Source of the DNA: JAMWDF01 sp964645405
GTDB lineage: Bacteria > Ratteibacteria > UBA8468 > B48-G9 > DSTR01
DNA: 50,837 bases
Reading direction: 5' to 3'
NCBI GenBank assembly: GCA_964645405.1
Contig: CAZYCA010000007.1
Span: forward strand, 1-50,837
In this document: positions 26,895 through 34,936 of the stretch, one piece after another
Layout of the letters: each line of letters starts with the position of its first letter
Position numbering within the stretch: position 1 is the stretch's first letter
Made by a program: the position numbers and the translations under genes
Notes under the pieces: generated by a model
The model's input: the letters and a program-made list of their open reading frames with translations, nothing else
Databases searched by the model: none
What the model was told of the DNA's origin: nothing

Positions 26895-27908
26895 ATGAAG
26901 AAATTTAAGCCAGTAGTGGCTATCACTATGGGTGATGCTGCCGGGATTGGTCCAGAAATTTGTCTGAAGGCAGCCCAGGAAAAAATAGTGAGAAATCTGT
27001 GTCATCCTCTCCTCATCGGTGATGCCTGTGTTCTGGAGAAGGTGGCACGTTGCTGTCAGATAAAACCCTTAGATAATGTCATCTCTCTGGAGCAATTTCT
27101 TACAGGAGAATCTTGCTTTCCGGCGATTTTAGACTTAAGATTATTGCAGGGAAAAAAAATAAAACCAGGTACCATCCAGTCCTTTTGTGGTTATGCTTCC
27201 TTCCTTTACATCAAGACAGCAGTTTCGTTAGCTCTGGCGAAAAAAGTAGCAGCAATTGTGACCGGTCCTATTTGTAAGGAGGCATTACATCGGGCTGGCT
27301 ACAGGTACCCGGGGCATACTGAAATTCTAACGGAATTGACTGGCGCAAAGAAGGTATGTATGATGCTGGCTTCAGAAAAGATTATCTGCAGTCTGGTGAC
27401 CACCCATACCAGTCTGGCTAAAGTCTCCGGACTTCTTTCTGTAAGGGATATTGTCAGGGTAATAGAACTTTCCCGAAAAGCTATCCGGCGGTTAAAAGAG
27501 AAAGAGCCAGTCCTTGCTGTTTGTGGTCTTAATCCTCATGCCGGGGAGGGAGGAATTTTTGGTACAGAAGAGAAAAAATTTATTCTTCCAGCAATCCGTC
27601 AGGCAAGAAGAAAGGGAATCAGGGTTACGGGTCCCTGGCCAGCAGATACTGCTTTCCTTCCTCAAAAGGTAAGGATGACTGATGGTTACATCTGTATGTA
27701 CCACGACCAGGGGTTGATTCCTTTCAAGATGCTTTCCTTTGAAAAAGGGGTAAACATTACCCTGGGGTTACCGATTGTACGCACTTCCGTGGACCATGGT
27801 ACTGCCTTTGACCTTGCCTGGAAAGGGAAAGCCTCTCCACTCAGTCTGAGAGAAGCCATCCGTTACGCTGTTTTGCTTTCCGGAAAAACTAAATTGGCCT
27901 GCCGCTGA
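26895..27908 (+). CDS. pdxA: 4-hydroxythreonine-4-phosphate dehydrogenase (PdxA family)
   Basis: A 337-residue NAD-dependent dehydrogenase of the PdxA family, cytoplasmic. Motifs are MGDAAGIGPE at 12-21, TGPICKEA with Lys128, the substrate loop PGHTE at 139-143, and the metal ligands His171 (TTHTSL), His215 (LNPHAGEGG) and His270 (YHDQGLIPFK). All key residues are present and the length is normal. PdxA acts in the DXP-independent branch of vitamin B6 synthesis. PdxA2 paralogues instead work in tetronate catabolism with an OtnK-type kinase. Neither pdxJ nor an OtnK gene is next to it here, so the exact role stays open. AGGAAG precedes the ATG. Its last 20 bases overlap the convergent GH95-like gene. 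Confidence 0.92.
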   Translation: MKKFKPVVAITMGDAAGIGPEICLKAAQEKIVRNLCHPLLIGDACVLEKVARCCQIKPLDNVISLEQFLTGESCFPAILDLRLLQGKKIKPGTIQSFCGYASFLYIKTAVSLALAKKVAAIVTGPICKEALHRAGYRYPGHTEILTELTGAKKVCMMLASEKIICSLVTTHTSLAKVSGLLSVRDIVRVIELSRKAIRRLKEKEPVLAVCGLNPHAGEGGIFGTEEKKFILPAIRQARRKGIRVTGPWPADTAFLPQKVRMTDGYICMYHDQGLIPFKMLSFEKGVNITLGLPIVRTSVDHGTAFDLAWKGKASPLSLREAIRYAVLLSGKTKLACR

Positions 27909-30102
27909 GGATAACTGTACTTCCTGCGGGAAGGGATAAAGATAGAAATTTACCAGAAAAACAAGCTTTTTTCTGTCCTGTCCGGAGAAATGTTTTTTCT
28001 GGCCAGGGACTGGCAAGGCGAAAGGTGCCATTTCGCAGGCTGGTAACTTCTATTCTGGTGGTTGTATTTTTTATCCTTTCTGCACTCACCAGGAAACCGC
28101 CAGGAGTTCTAATTTTTTTAAAGGAAACTTCTCTCCAACTTTCCGGTGCACCGGAGAAAAGGTAGTGGATACCCCTTCTGGTATGAACCAGAAAATCCAT
28201 CACAGCCGCAGTTGCTGCCATAGCAGCATCCATCTGCATAACTTCTGTGTTCTCCCCTATCCTGTAAACAGGTTTTTCCACCAGTTCTCTTTTGTAAATC
28301 AATGGGTCATGCAATGAGGCATACCCCTGGTTAGTATAAAGTCTCTGCCAGTACTCAATAAGGGCTTCAGCAATTTCTGGACTACCGACCCGGGCATGAA
28401 TCATAGCTGCCCAGGGAATACACCAGCCAGTCCACAGCCCCATGCCCAGTTGCCACCACCAGTCATAGGTATTGTTGATAACCTGGCGCCAGTAAGCATC
28501 ATTTAAATCAATCACGTCAAAAGGAACCAGCCCAGCCCAGTGGCTGTGATGACGGTGGCTTTCTTCCAGATCAGTGCCTTCCCAGAGCATGATTTTTTTC
28601 TGCCCGTTTTTTTCCCGAACACAGGCGCGGGGAAGATTCTTTTGAATATCTAACCAGAGAGGATTAATTTTTTGTTTCAAAGCCTGGCAGGCACTGACAA
28701 GGGCTTCTATCAACCAGTGGATACAGGCTAACTGGAAACTGGAATTGGCTCCCCAGGCATTCATAGAGCTGCCACGGTATTCTGGAGAGACACTGACAGG
28801 AAGATACCAGCTTTTACCACGCCTTTTCAGCATAACCTCAAAGACCCGCATGGTGCCTGCCATGAAGGGGAAAGCAACCTCAGCAAGAAAATCTTTCTCT
28901 CCACCATAAAGCCAGTAGTCGTACATCATCTTGGCTACCCAGGCAGTACAACCATGGTCAATGGTTCCTGTCCAGAAACCACCCATGGAGATACCCCGGT
29001 CATCCACAGCATGAGGCAGGATGTAGCCATCCTTGATACCACAGAAAAGATAAGCGTTATGCTGGAGTCTGTTTCGCCAGGACCAGAGCATCTGGAAAAG
29101 TGGTTTCAAATGCTGGAGTTTACCTGCCTGATAGGCTGGAGCATAACAGAGCTGCACATTGATGTTGAAGTGATAGTCTGAAGACCAGGGTGGCATCTGA
29201 TACTCTTCAATCCATGGTCCCTGCAAGGTAGCGGGAACACCAGTTGGGTTGGTAAAACCAGCAAACCTGTAAAGTCCATAGCGGTAGATAAACTGCAGTT
29301 TCTCATTGGGCAGGTTAATCACGGGTGCAGTGGACCAGTATTCTTTCCACCACAAACTATTCTTTCTTCTCAGGGAAGCTAATTTTTTCTCCGGTTTCAG
29401 GAATAATGTCTTAGCCCTGGCTACAGCCTCTGCCGGGGACTCAGCCACCGCAGTAGCTACGGAAAGCTGGCAACCCTTGATTTGATAAGCCACACAGTAA
29501 GGTGTATCTACTGGTCTCTTCTGCACCCACCCGGAAACACCTTCCGCAGAAAAAAACTCCGGCGGAGTAAAAGAAATGGAAGAAAGGTACTGGCTGAGAA
29601 ACTCCCAGCTGGCTCTACCAGCAATTTTCACCGGTTTCAGTTCCGGTGCCCACTGAACCACCAGGAGGTTCTGATACAGGGAAAGGTTAAATGTGACAGG
29701 CAATAGTTTTCCCTCTCCAGCAAATACTGTTACCTGACCGTTAAAATATTCCACCTGTCCGCTTACCAGGTTCTTTCCTTCCGGCAGGTAAAGTTCCAGC
29801 CGGCCGATAGGTAAGACACTGGGACGCTTTGGCTGTCCTGCTGTCGGCGTGGTTTGTTCAAATATCTCACGCAGAGATTTCTCGTCCCCGGTTTCTAAAA
29901 GACGCCTTAAAGTGGCAAGATTCATCTCCCTTTTCCATTCCAGACCCCCTCTGTGGTCCCACAAATCTGCCCGGCCAAGGGTAATTTTTAAAACGTTCTC
30001 ACTTCCCCAGATTAACGCACCCATCGTTCCGTTGCCTAAAGGAATTCCGGTGTGAGTCCTGGGCAGAGGGAAAAACCACCTATCAGAAAAATTTTCTGCC
30101 AA
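27889..30102 (-). CDS. GH95-like alpha-L-fucosidase/galactosidase
   Basis: A 737-residue glycoside hydrolase of the GH95 type, inverting enzymes that remove terminal alpha-L-fucose or alpha-L-galactose. N-terminal GNGTMGALIWG and RADLWDHRGG match the beta-domain entry of the family. SDYHFNINVQLCYAPAY (around 305-320) corresponds to the family's 'LNINTQMNYWPA', supplying the two Asn that assist catalysis in Bifidobacterium AfcA (N421, N423). VSVSPEYRG (around 440) probably holds the acid Glu, and NTEVMQMDAAMAATAAV (around 615-630) corresponds to 'FQIDGNFG' with its Asp. No signal peptide, so it should act in the cytoplasm. The start is a TTG at 30102 with GGAGGT five bases upstream. Last gene of a five-gene run. 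It overlaps pdxA by 20 bases at the 3' end. Confidence 0.82.
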   Translation of the reverse strand: MAENFSDRWFFPLPRTHTGIPLGNGTMGALIWGSENVLKITLGRADLWDHRGGLEWKREMNLATLRRLLETGDEKSLREIFEQTTPTAGQPKRPSVLPIGRLELYLPEGKNLVSGQVEYFNGQVTVFAGEGKLLPVTFNLSLYQNLLVVQWAPELKPVKIAGRASWEFLSQYLSSISFTPPEFFSAEGVSGWVQKRPVDTPYCVAYQIKGCQLSVATAVAESPAEAVARAKTLFLKPEKKLASLRRKNSLWWKEYWSTAPVINLPNEKLQFIYRYGLYRFAGFTNPTGVPATLQGPWIEEYQMPPWSSDYHFNINVQLCYAPAYQAGKLQHLKPLFQMLWSWRNRLQHNAYLFCGIKDGYILPHAVDDRGISMGGFWTGTIDHGCTAWVAKMMYDYWLYGGEKDFLAEVAFPFMAGTMRVFEVMLKRRGKSWYLPVSVSPEYRGSSMNAWGANSSFQLACIHWLIEALVSACQALKQKINPLWLDIQKNLPRACVREKNGQKKIMLWEGTDLEESHRHHSHWAGLVPFDVIDLNDAYWRQVINNTYDWWWQLGMGLWTGWCIPWAAMIHARVGSPEIAEALIEYWQRLYTNQGYASLHDPLIYKRELVEKPVYRIGENTEVMQMDAAMAATAAVMDFLVHTRRGIHYLFSGAPESWREVSFKKIRTPGGFLVSAERIKNTTTRIEVTSLRNGTFRLASPWPEKTFLRTGQKKACFSGKFLSLSLPAGSTVILSGRPI

Positions 30103-30125
30103 TGATACCTCCAGGGAAAAAATGT

Positions 30126-30431
30126 TTACCAGCCACTCTCCTCCGGAAAAACAGCATCATATTTCAAACTTTTACGTGGCTGAGCCATCATCTTTTCTAC
30201 AGTTTGGCGCCAGACAGCGTAATGAACTGTATCCTTGTGAGCAGCGGTGGCTTCCTGGCTACGGTAAGCCTCTACCAGGAGAAACCTGGTAGGGTTGTCC
30301 TGTTGTTGCAGAACATCAAAACGTGCAATTCCTGGTTCCTGCAAACTTTTCCTGGCATTTTCCAGTGTTGCCTTTTTAAACTCCTCAATGTATTCAGGTT
30401 TAACCTCAACAGAAACCATTACCACCAGCAT
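30126..30431 (-). CDS. Antibiotic biosynthesis monooxygenase (ABM) domain protein
   Basis: A 101-residue ferredoxin-like alpha+beta protein of the ABM/YgiN/LsrG group. The pattern is characteristic: 'VSVEVKPEYIEEFKKATLEN', then RFDVLQQQDNPTRFLLVEAY, then HKDTVHYAVWRQTVEKMM. Family members are cofactor-independent quinol monooxygenases, the AI-2 phosphate-processing enzyme LsrG, or sugar-related isomerases; no single activity can be chosen. It lies between a UroD-like gene (13-base gap) and the GH95-like gene (23-base gap) and has a good GGGAGGAAAC site, so co-expression is likely. Its context suggests a role in sugar or small-molecule catabolism, not antibiotics. Confidence 0.88.
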   Translation of the reverse strand: MLVVMVSVEVKPEYIEEFKKATLENARKSLQEPGIARFDVLQQQDNPTRFLLVEAYRSQEATAAHKDTVHYAVWRQTVEKMMAQPRKSLKYDAVFPEESGW

Positions 30432-30444
30432 GTTTCCTCCCTGG

Positions 30445-31563
30445 TTAGTTTCTTCCCAGCAATTTCCACTTCAACTCCAGGTAGTACTGAAAGTTTGAGT
30501 AGGAGATGTCCGGGGGAATTGTGTGGTCAATATGAGGCAGATATCCGCCCTGTTCTAACAGGACAGGTATTTTGGAATAAAGTTCCTGTTCTATTTCTTT
30601 CTTCCCTCTGGTCAGCGCGCGTTTATCCAGGCCACCACAGAAAACTATTCCTTTACCAAACTTTTTCCGCAAACGTACCGGGTTCATACCGGAAGCCTGT
30701 TCTAATGGCCAGAAACAGTTGATACCGGCTTCTAACCACAGGGGGATAAGAACTTCAATGTCACCGTCAGAATCCACCCAGAAACTTTTTATTCCTGCCT
30801 TCTGTAATCGGTCTATGATGCGGCGGTAATTTTTTAAAAAGAACCGTCGAAAAATCTCCGGGCCAAAAAGAGGTCCGCCTTTGCCGGCGCAATCTTCAAA
30901 AAAGTTGAAATAATCAAACTTTACTTCCTGCAGGGCTTTCTCCACCAGAGCCAGGAGAAAATCAGTGGCAAAATCAACCATCTCTTCTACCAGGCAGGGG
31001 TCATCATAAAAGAGATAGGAAAGGTTTTCCGTACCTACCCAGGATCTCAACTGGGAGTAAAGACCAAAAGAACCGTTGCCCAGTAAACACAATGGATAAT
31101 CGCGCTTTTCCCAGCATTTCACCTGCTGGTCCCACCACAGGGGATACCTTATAGGTGTCAGGGGATTAAACCTTTTCTTCATTTCTTCCCAGGATTTTCT
31201 ATCGGTAACAGGAAACTGCAGGTAATTGTCCATAGAAGCCCTGGTTCCTAAAACTGTACCTTCTTTCAGTGCTCTGGTAATAATTCCATTGCCATGTTGA
31301 GCAATAACATACCGGTCAGTCTCTTCCAGGACACGGTATTCAAATTGGGGAAGAGGACCGCAATTAATTCTGGCAAAAGCCCTTCTGTCAATTCTGAAAA
31401 AAGGTTCTCCTTCAAACATGTCACCGAAGTAAACTTTATCTACCGGTAAACCCTCTTTTATCCAGCGCTGTTTTGTTTGTCCCCAGAGGCCCAGTTCATA
31501 GTTGGGCACCCAGTCTGTAACTTCTCCAGCCATCAGTTGGTGAAAACATTCCAGATAGGTCAT
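30445..31563 (-). CDS. UroD-like protein, second copy (uroporphyrinogen decarboxylase superfamily)
   Basis: A 372-residue member of the UroD superfamily, only distantly related to the copy at 25755-26819. Recognisable segments are FWVDSDGDIEVLIPLW, INCFWPLEQASGMN, GIVFCGGLDKRAL and the C-terminal GGYLPHIDHTIPPDISYSNF. This set is typical of the abundant, uncharacterised UroD-like proteins of PVC bacteria and clostridia. The His-x-Cys plus Cys zinc site of MtaA/CmuA-type methyltransferases is not evident. It starts four bases after the ADP-ribosylglycohydrolase gene and ends 13 bases before the ABM gene, so it belongs to the same transcript. The placement in a glycan-catabolism operon argues against haem synthesis. 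Confidence 0.82.
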   Translation of the reverse strand: MTYLECFHQLMAGEVTDWVPNYELGLWGQTKQRWIKEGLPVDKVYFGDMFEGEPFFRIDRRAFARINCGPLPQFEYRVLEETDRYVIAQHGNGIITRALKEGTVLGTRASMDNYLQFPVTDRKSWEEMKKRFNPLTPIRYPLWWDQQVKCWEKRDYPLCLLGNGSFGLYSQLRSWVGTENLSYLFYDDPCLVEEMVDFATDFLLALVEKALQEVKFDYFNFFEDCAGKGGPLFGPEIFRRFFLKNYRRIIDRLQKAGIKSFWVDSDGDIEVLIPLWLEAGINCFWPLEQASGMNPVRLRKKFGKGIVFCGGLDKRALTRGKKEIEQELYSKIPVLLEQGGYLPHIDHTIPPDISYSNFQYYLELKWKLLGRN

Positions 31564-31567
31564 GATG

Positions 31568-33637
31568 TTAACCTTCTTTCATAATTTGCTGGCGTCTGGC
31601 AAGAAGCGAGAATTTTTTTTCTGCTATCAGTTGAGCCAGCCTGGCAGCATTTTTGTTTATTCTTTCCAGACTTCTGGCAGGAAACATTTTTACCCATTCC
31701 TGGGGGATATCTGCATAGCCGCGCAAAGCACCGGAAAGCATGGCTGCCCTGCCAGCGATGGTGTCAGAATCGCGTCCGATGTTGGTCCCGCCGACCGCGG
31801 CTTCCCGGACATGTCCCCGGGCCACCTTGAAAATTGCCAGCGACAACCCCCAGACCTCCAGCGGGTCAATCATGTGATAGAAAAGGCAATGTTTGTAAAG
31901 CTCTTCTCTCACAGCCAGCACATCGGTATACTTTTCTGCAATTTCCAGACAAATCTCCAGATAGTGGCGGCAGCTCCTGAAATCTCTCCGGTCAAAAGTA
32001 AGAAGCGGGAAATCCGGAGCGACTTTCAGGGCAGTTTCACATACACTTTCTAAAGTCGCCTGTGGTCTTAAAGCTTCAGCAACTGTGGCTGCCATCATGG
32101 AAGCACACAAGGCATCCAGTCCGCGCTGGTACATATAGGCAATGGCTAAAGCATCGGTGGAGGCAAAATCTGCATCCGCCAGATGGTAAATACCCACTGG
32201 TTCCAGGCACATCACGGTAGAACCAGTGACCACTGACCAGTGACCAACAATTCTTGCATCCCAGCCTTCGCAGATACGGTCATAGGCATGTCCCATACAC
32301 CAGGTATAAAAGTGGTCGCGGTTAAGTTTTTCTTTCCAGGTACGGCCGAAATCTCTGGCCATCACTGGTCGCCCTGCTGCTTTCAGATAAGTTTCCACCA
32401 GAAGCATAGCCATCTGGTTATCATCTTCTCCTTCCAGCCTGGAAGGGTCCAGAATAGTGGTAACACCACCGGGGTATTTCTCTTCTATTTCCCACCAGAA
32501 TTTTCCTTCCACCGGCGAGCCCATTGCGTTACCAATGGCTCCTGCGAGAAGACAGCCGCGAATTTTTTCTTCCAGAAGACAGGAGTTGTTGATTTTTGTT
32601 TCCGCAAGTTGCTTCACCTCAATCAGGATTCTTTTTTCCTCAGAAATTCTTTGCTGGACAATCTCCAGGAAATCCTGCCAGGCGGCTGTTTTTTCTTCCA
32701 CAGATTTAATCCACTCTGTAGGGAAAACTTCCAGACCATATCTGGCACCGCAGATAGCTCCGGCAATTGTCCCCGCATAGGCAGCCACACCCATAAAATC
32801 AGAAGGAAGAATAGCCAGACGGAGTAATTTTTCTGGCTGGTTCAGGTAGTGTGGCAGAAGTATCCCGACAAAGCGAAACGGATTGTAAGCTAACCAAAGA
32901 CTGGATATTGATGGTTCTGGCTGGTGCCTGCCGTGGTATAAATAAGCAAGGAAATCGTCTGGAGAAAGTCTGGCTGTTGTTTTATATAACCTGTTAAGTT
33001 CATAGAAAAGTTGCCGGTTGTGCTCAAAAGCAATTTTCAGGACCAGCTCCATGATACCCTGGCCGTCTATTTCCGAATCAAAAGAGGCAGCAATGGCTGC
33101 GGCAGAAAGTCCAGCCCAGTCGGTGGCAATTCTTGGTGAAGCCACAGAAGCAATTTCCACTCCATCCAGGTAGGCGTAGTCCGGATGGCAAAAGTGGTAA
33201 GCACCGACAGCCGGCATGGCAGCGCAGAGAAATCCTGCAGGGCAGACCAGCAATCCACTTAAACGCGGATTCATTCCTTCCTTTAAAATTTCCTGCACCG
33301 TATGCAGAATATCCCAGCTAATCGTACCAGCACTAATACCCTGATGTTCCTTAAAGACAGCCGCAAAATCTTCCGGGCAGCAGCGGCCTTTTGCTTTGCC
33401 ATAGGCTTTTACCCCGGCATCTATCAAAGCTACCGGTGAGACCGGCCCCATCCTTTTTGGCTCAGGCTGGTAGTCTGTCAAAATCTTTAAAGGCAGGGAA
33501 AAGAAATCTGCTGGTGCGGAAACTTTAAACTGCTGTGGTCTCACTGAACGTGCCCAGCCTAACTGGGCACCGATAGCTGCGCCTATCAGACATCCAGAAA
33601 GCCGTTGCTTGGGAGAAATAACTTTCCTGGTCATCAT
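31568..33637 (-). CDS. Tandem ADP-ribosylglycohydrolase family protein
   Basis: A 689-residue protein made of two ADP-ribosylglycohydrolase (ARH/DraG) domains. The C-terminal half (about 350-680) is canonical: GCLLAGAIGNAMGSPVEG, the metal motif GEDDNQMAM near residue 400, and GTNIGRDSDTIAG near 615-628. The N-terminal half (about 8-330) has the same order of motifs (GCLIGAAIGAQLGW, PSDFMGVAAYAGTIAGAICGARYG) but lacks the GRDSD and EDD metal residues, so it is probably inactive. Such proteins hydrolyse ADP-ribosyl or other ribosyl/glycosyl bonds, and many PVC copies sit in sugar operons. The ATG ATG start has AGGAG upstream. It follows the beta-propeller gene by 50 bases and precedes the UroD-like gene by four. 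Confidence 0.87.
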   Translation of the reverse strand: MMTRKVISPKQRLSGCLIGAAIGAQLGWARSVRPQQFKVSAPADFFSLPLKILTDYQPEPKRMGPVSPVALIDAGVKAYGKAKGRCCPEDFAAVFKEHQGISAGTISWDILHTVQEILKEGMNPRLSGLLVCPAGFLCAAMPAVGAYHFCHPDYAYLDGVEIASVASPRIATDWAGLSAAAIAASFDSEIDGQGIMELVLKIAFEHNRQLFYELNRLYKTTARLSPDDFLAYLYHGRHQPEPSISSLWLAYNPFRFVGILLPHYLNQPEKLLRLAILPSDFMGVAAYAGTIAGAICGARYGLEVFPTEWIKSVEEKTAAWQDFLEIVQQRISEEKRILIEVKQLAETKINNSCLLEEKIRGCLLAGAIGNAMGSPVEGKFWWEIEEKYPGGVTTILDPSRLEGEDDNQMAMLLVETYLKAAGRPVMARDFGRTWKEKLNRDHFYTWCMGHAYDRICEGWDARIVGHWSVVTGSTVMCLEPVGIYHLADADFASTDALAIAYMYQRGLDALCASMMAATVAEALRPQATLESVCETALKVAPDFPLLTFDRRDFRSCRHYLEICLEIAEKYTDVLAVREELYKHCLFYHMIDPLEVWGLSLAIFKVARGHVREAAVGGTNIGRDSDTIAGRAAMLSGALRGYADIPQEWVKMFPARSLERINKNAARLAQLIAEKKFSLLARRQQIMKEG

Positions 33638-33687
33638 TTCTCCTGTTTAGTTTTTCTCCAGAATGATAAAGGAGGTTACCTCTACTG

Positions 33688-34824
33688 TCAAGCAAAAATC
33701 TTTTCTTCCAGCCTGATGACATACACCCGGCGGTAACCTTCATGACCAGAATCAAAGCAGATCTGTTTTTCATCCCGGCTCCATCTGGGATGCAAATCAC
33801 ATCTTAATTCCCCTTTTGTTAGAGGTGGGCTATAGTAACGACCCAGGATAATTGTTTCTTCTTTCCTGGTATCAAAAATGTTGAGCTGTCTGTATCCGTC
33901 AATGGGGTAGGTATCATTAAGAATTAAAGTTTCTGCCTGGTTGTAACTACAGTGCCCATCAACTTTTTGCATTTTCTCGCTTACAGGACGATACCTGCCA
34001 GTTTTATCTTCTACTACCCAGAACAGACAGCGTCCCTGCAATCCTGCGTACACCAGTATTTCTTTTTTGTTTTTCCAGCTGAAATGCGAAATATGATAGG
34101 TTGGTAACAAATCGCAGAGATTTTCTCCATCCGGGTCAACAGTGAAAAGTCTGGTAAAACCCGGTGTACCTGCACCGGGATTGCTCTTCCACCGACACAG
34201 AAAGATAATTCTCCGGCCATCAGGGGAAAACAGTGTGTGGTTGAAACGGCCAGTCATCTGGTGGATATTTTCTTCCTTCCGGTAGTCAAGCATTTTCGCC
34301 AGAGGAACAATCAACTGCTCCCTTCCTGTTTCTATATCCAGACTCCACAGCCCATCTTTCTCCGGCCAGTTTTCTTCCCAGACAGGGTCAGGAATGCCTT
34401 CGTAACCATAACCAGGTCTCCAGACAGCCAGCCGGGAAAAGTTAAGACTCACTGCTTTTTTACCATCAGGACTGACAGCACTCACCGGCCTGGACAGAAT
34501 TTTTTCCTGTCCAGAAAAAAGATCTCTGATGCGGGAGACAAAGGTTCCTTCTACCCGGTCGTTGTAAATTATTCTCTGATTTGGCAGCCACTGCAGCATC
34601 GCTCCCTGCTGAAAGTTCCAGGCTGCTGTCTGTCCTATCAGTTCCACCTTTCTAAATTTAAGGTCCAGAACGCAGATATCAGCACGGTCATCAGCTGTCG
34701 GTGGTCTATTTTCCATTCTTACCCGGTGGAAAAGAAGATACCTTCCAGATTCATCCCAGGGGCATTTATCATGATAGCCGAAAAAACAAATCTCTTTTTC
34801 AGGAGTAAGAGCCTCACACAGCAT
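33688..34824 (-). CDS. PL22-like / PD40-type seven-bladed beta-propeller protein
   Basis: A 378-residue protein with WD40/PD40-like blades, resembling oligogalacturonate lyases (PL22), which cleave unsaturated digalacturonate in the cytoplasm. Blade signatures are FSPDGRRIIFLCRW, DLHPRWSRDEKQICFDSG and the N-terminal FGYHDKCPWDESGRYLLF. His in FNHTLFSP, DGHCSYN and DLHPRW are candidate metal or catalytic ligands. No signal peptide. I chose the ATG at 34824 because GGAGGT lies five bases upstream; an earlier ATG at 34836 would place that ribosome binding site inside the gene. First gene of the minus-strand run to 27889. Family membership is by fold; lyase activity is unproven. Confidence 0.6.
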   Translation of the reverse strand: MLCEALTPEKEICFFGYHDKCPWDESGRYLLFHRVRMENRPPTADDRADICVLDLKFRKVELIGQTAAWNFQQGAMLQWLPNQRIIYNDRVEGTFVSRIRDLFSGQEKILSRPVSAVSPDGKKAVSLNFSRLAVWRPGYGYEGIPDPVWEENWPEKDGLWSLDIETGREQLIVPLAKMLDYRKEENIHQMTGRFNHTLFSPDGRRIIFLCRWKSNPGAGTPGFTRLFTVDPDGENLCDLLPTYHISHFSWKNKKEILVYAGLQGRCLFWVVEDKTGRYRPVSEKMQKVDGHCSYNQAETLILNDTYPIDGYRQLNIFDTRKEETIILGRYYSPPLTKGELRCDLHPRWSRDEKQICFDSGHEGYRRVYVIRLEEKIFA

Positions 34825-34849
34825 TTTGACCTCCATCAGTCAGTATGTT

Positions 34850-34878
34850 ATTTTATTTTAGCAGTTGAAAGAAAACAA
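34850..34878 (-). promoter_or_regulatory. Promoter of the minus-strand catabolic run
   Basis: On the minus strand TTGTTT (34873-34878), 17 bases, then TAAAAT (34850-34855). Transcription near 34843 would give a short leader carrying the GGAGGT site. It likely serves all five genes down to 27889. Confidence 0.45.
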
Positions 34879-34892
34879 GTAAGCAGTAAACT
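34865..34892 (+). promoter_or_regulatory. Possible promoter of hcp
   Basis: TTGAAA (34865-34870), 16 bases, then TAAACT (34887-34892). It overlaps the divergent promoter on the other strand, so the two transcription units may influence each other. Confidence 0.4.
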
Positions 34893-34908
34893 TTTCTTTC
34901 AGGTGCAC

Positions 34909-34922
34909 CAGGTTTTAACCTG
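34909..34922. promoter_or_regulatory. Inverted repeat upstream of hcp, possible operator
   Basis: CAGGTT-TT-AACCTG, perfect 6-base arms, lies just before the ribosome binding site of hcp. It directly abuts and shares one base with an 8-base palindrome, GGTGCACC (34902-34909). Placement just downstream of the predicted -10 suits a repressor site or a small mRNA hairpin. Confidence 0.4.
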
Positions 34923-34936
34923 ACGGGGAGGAGGAG

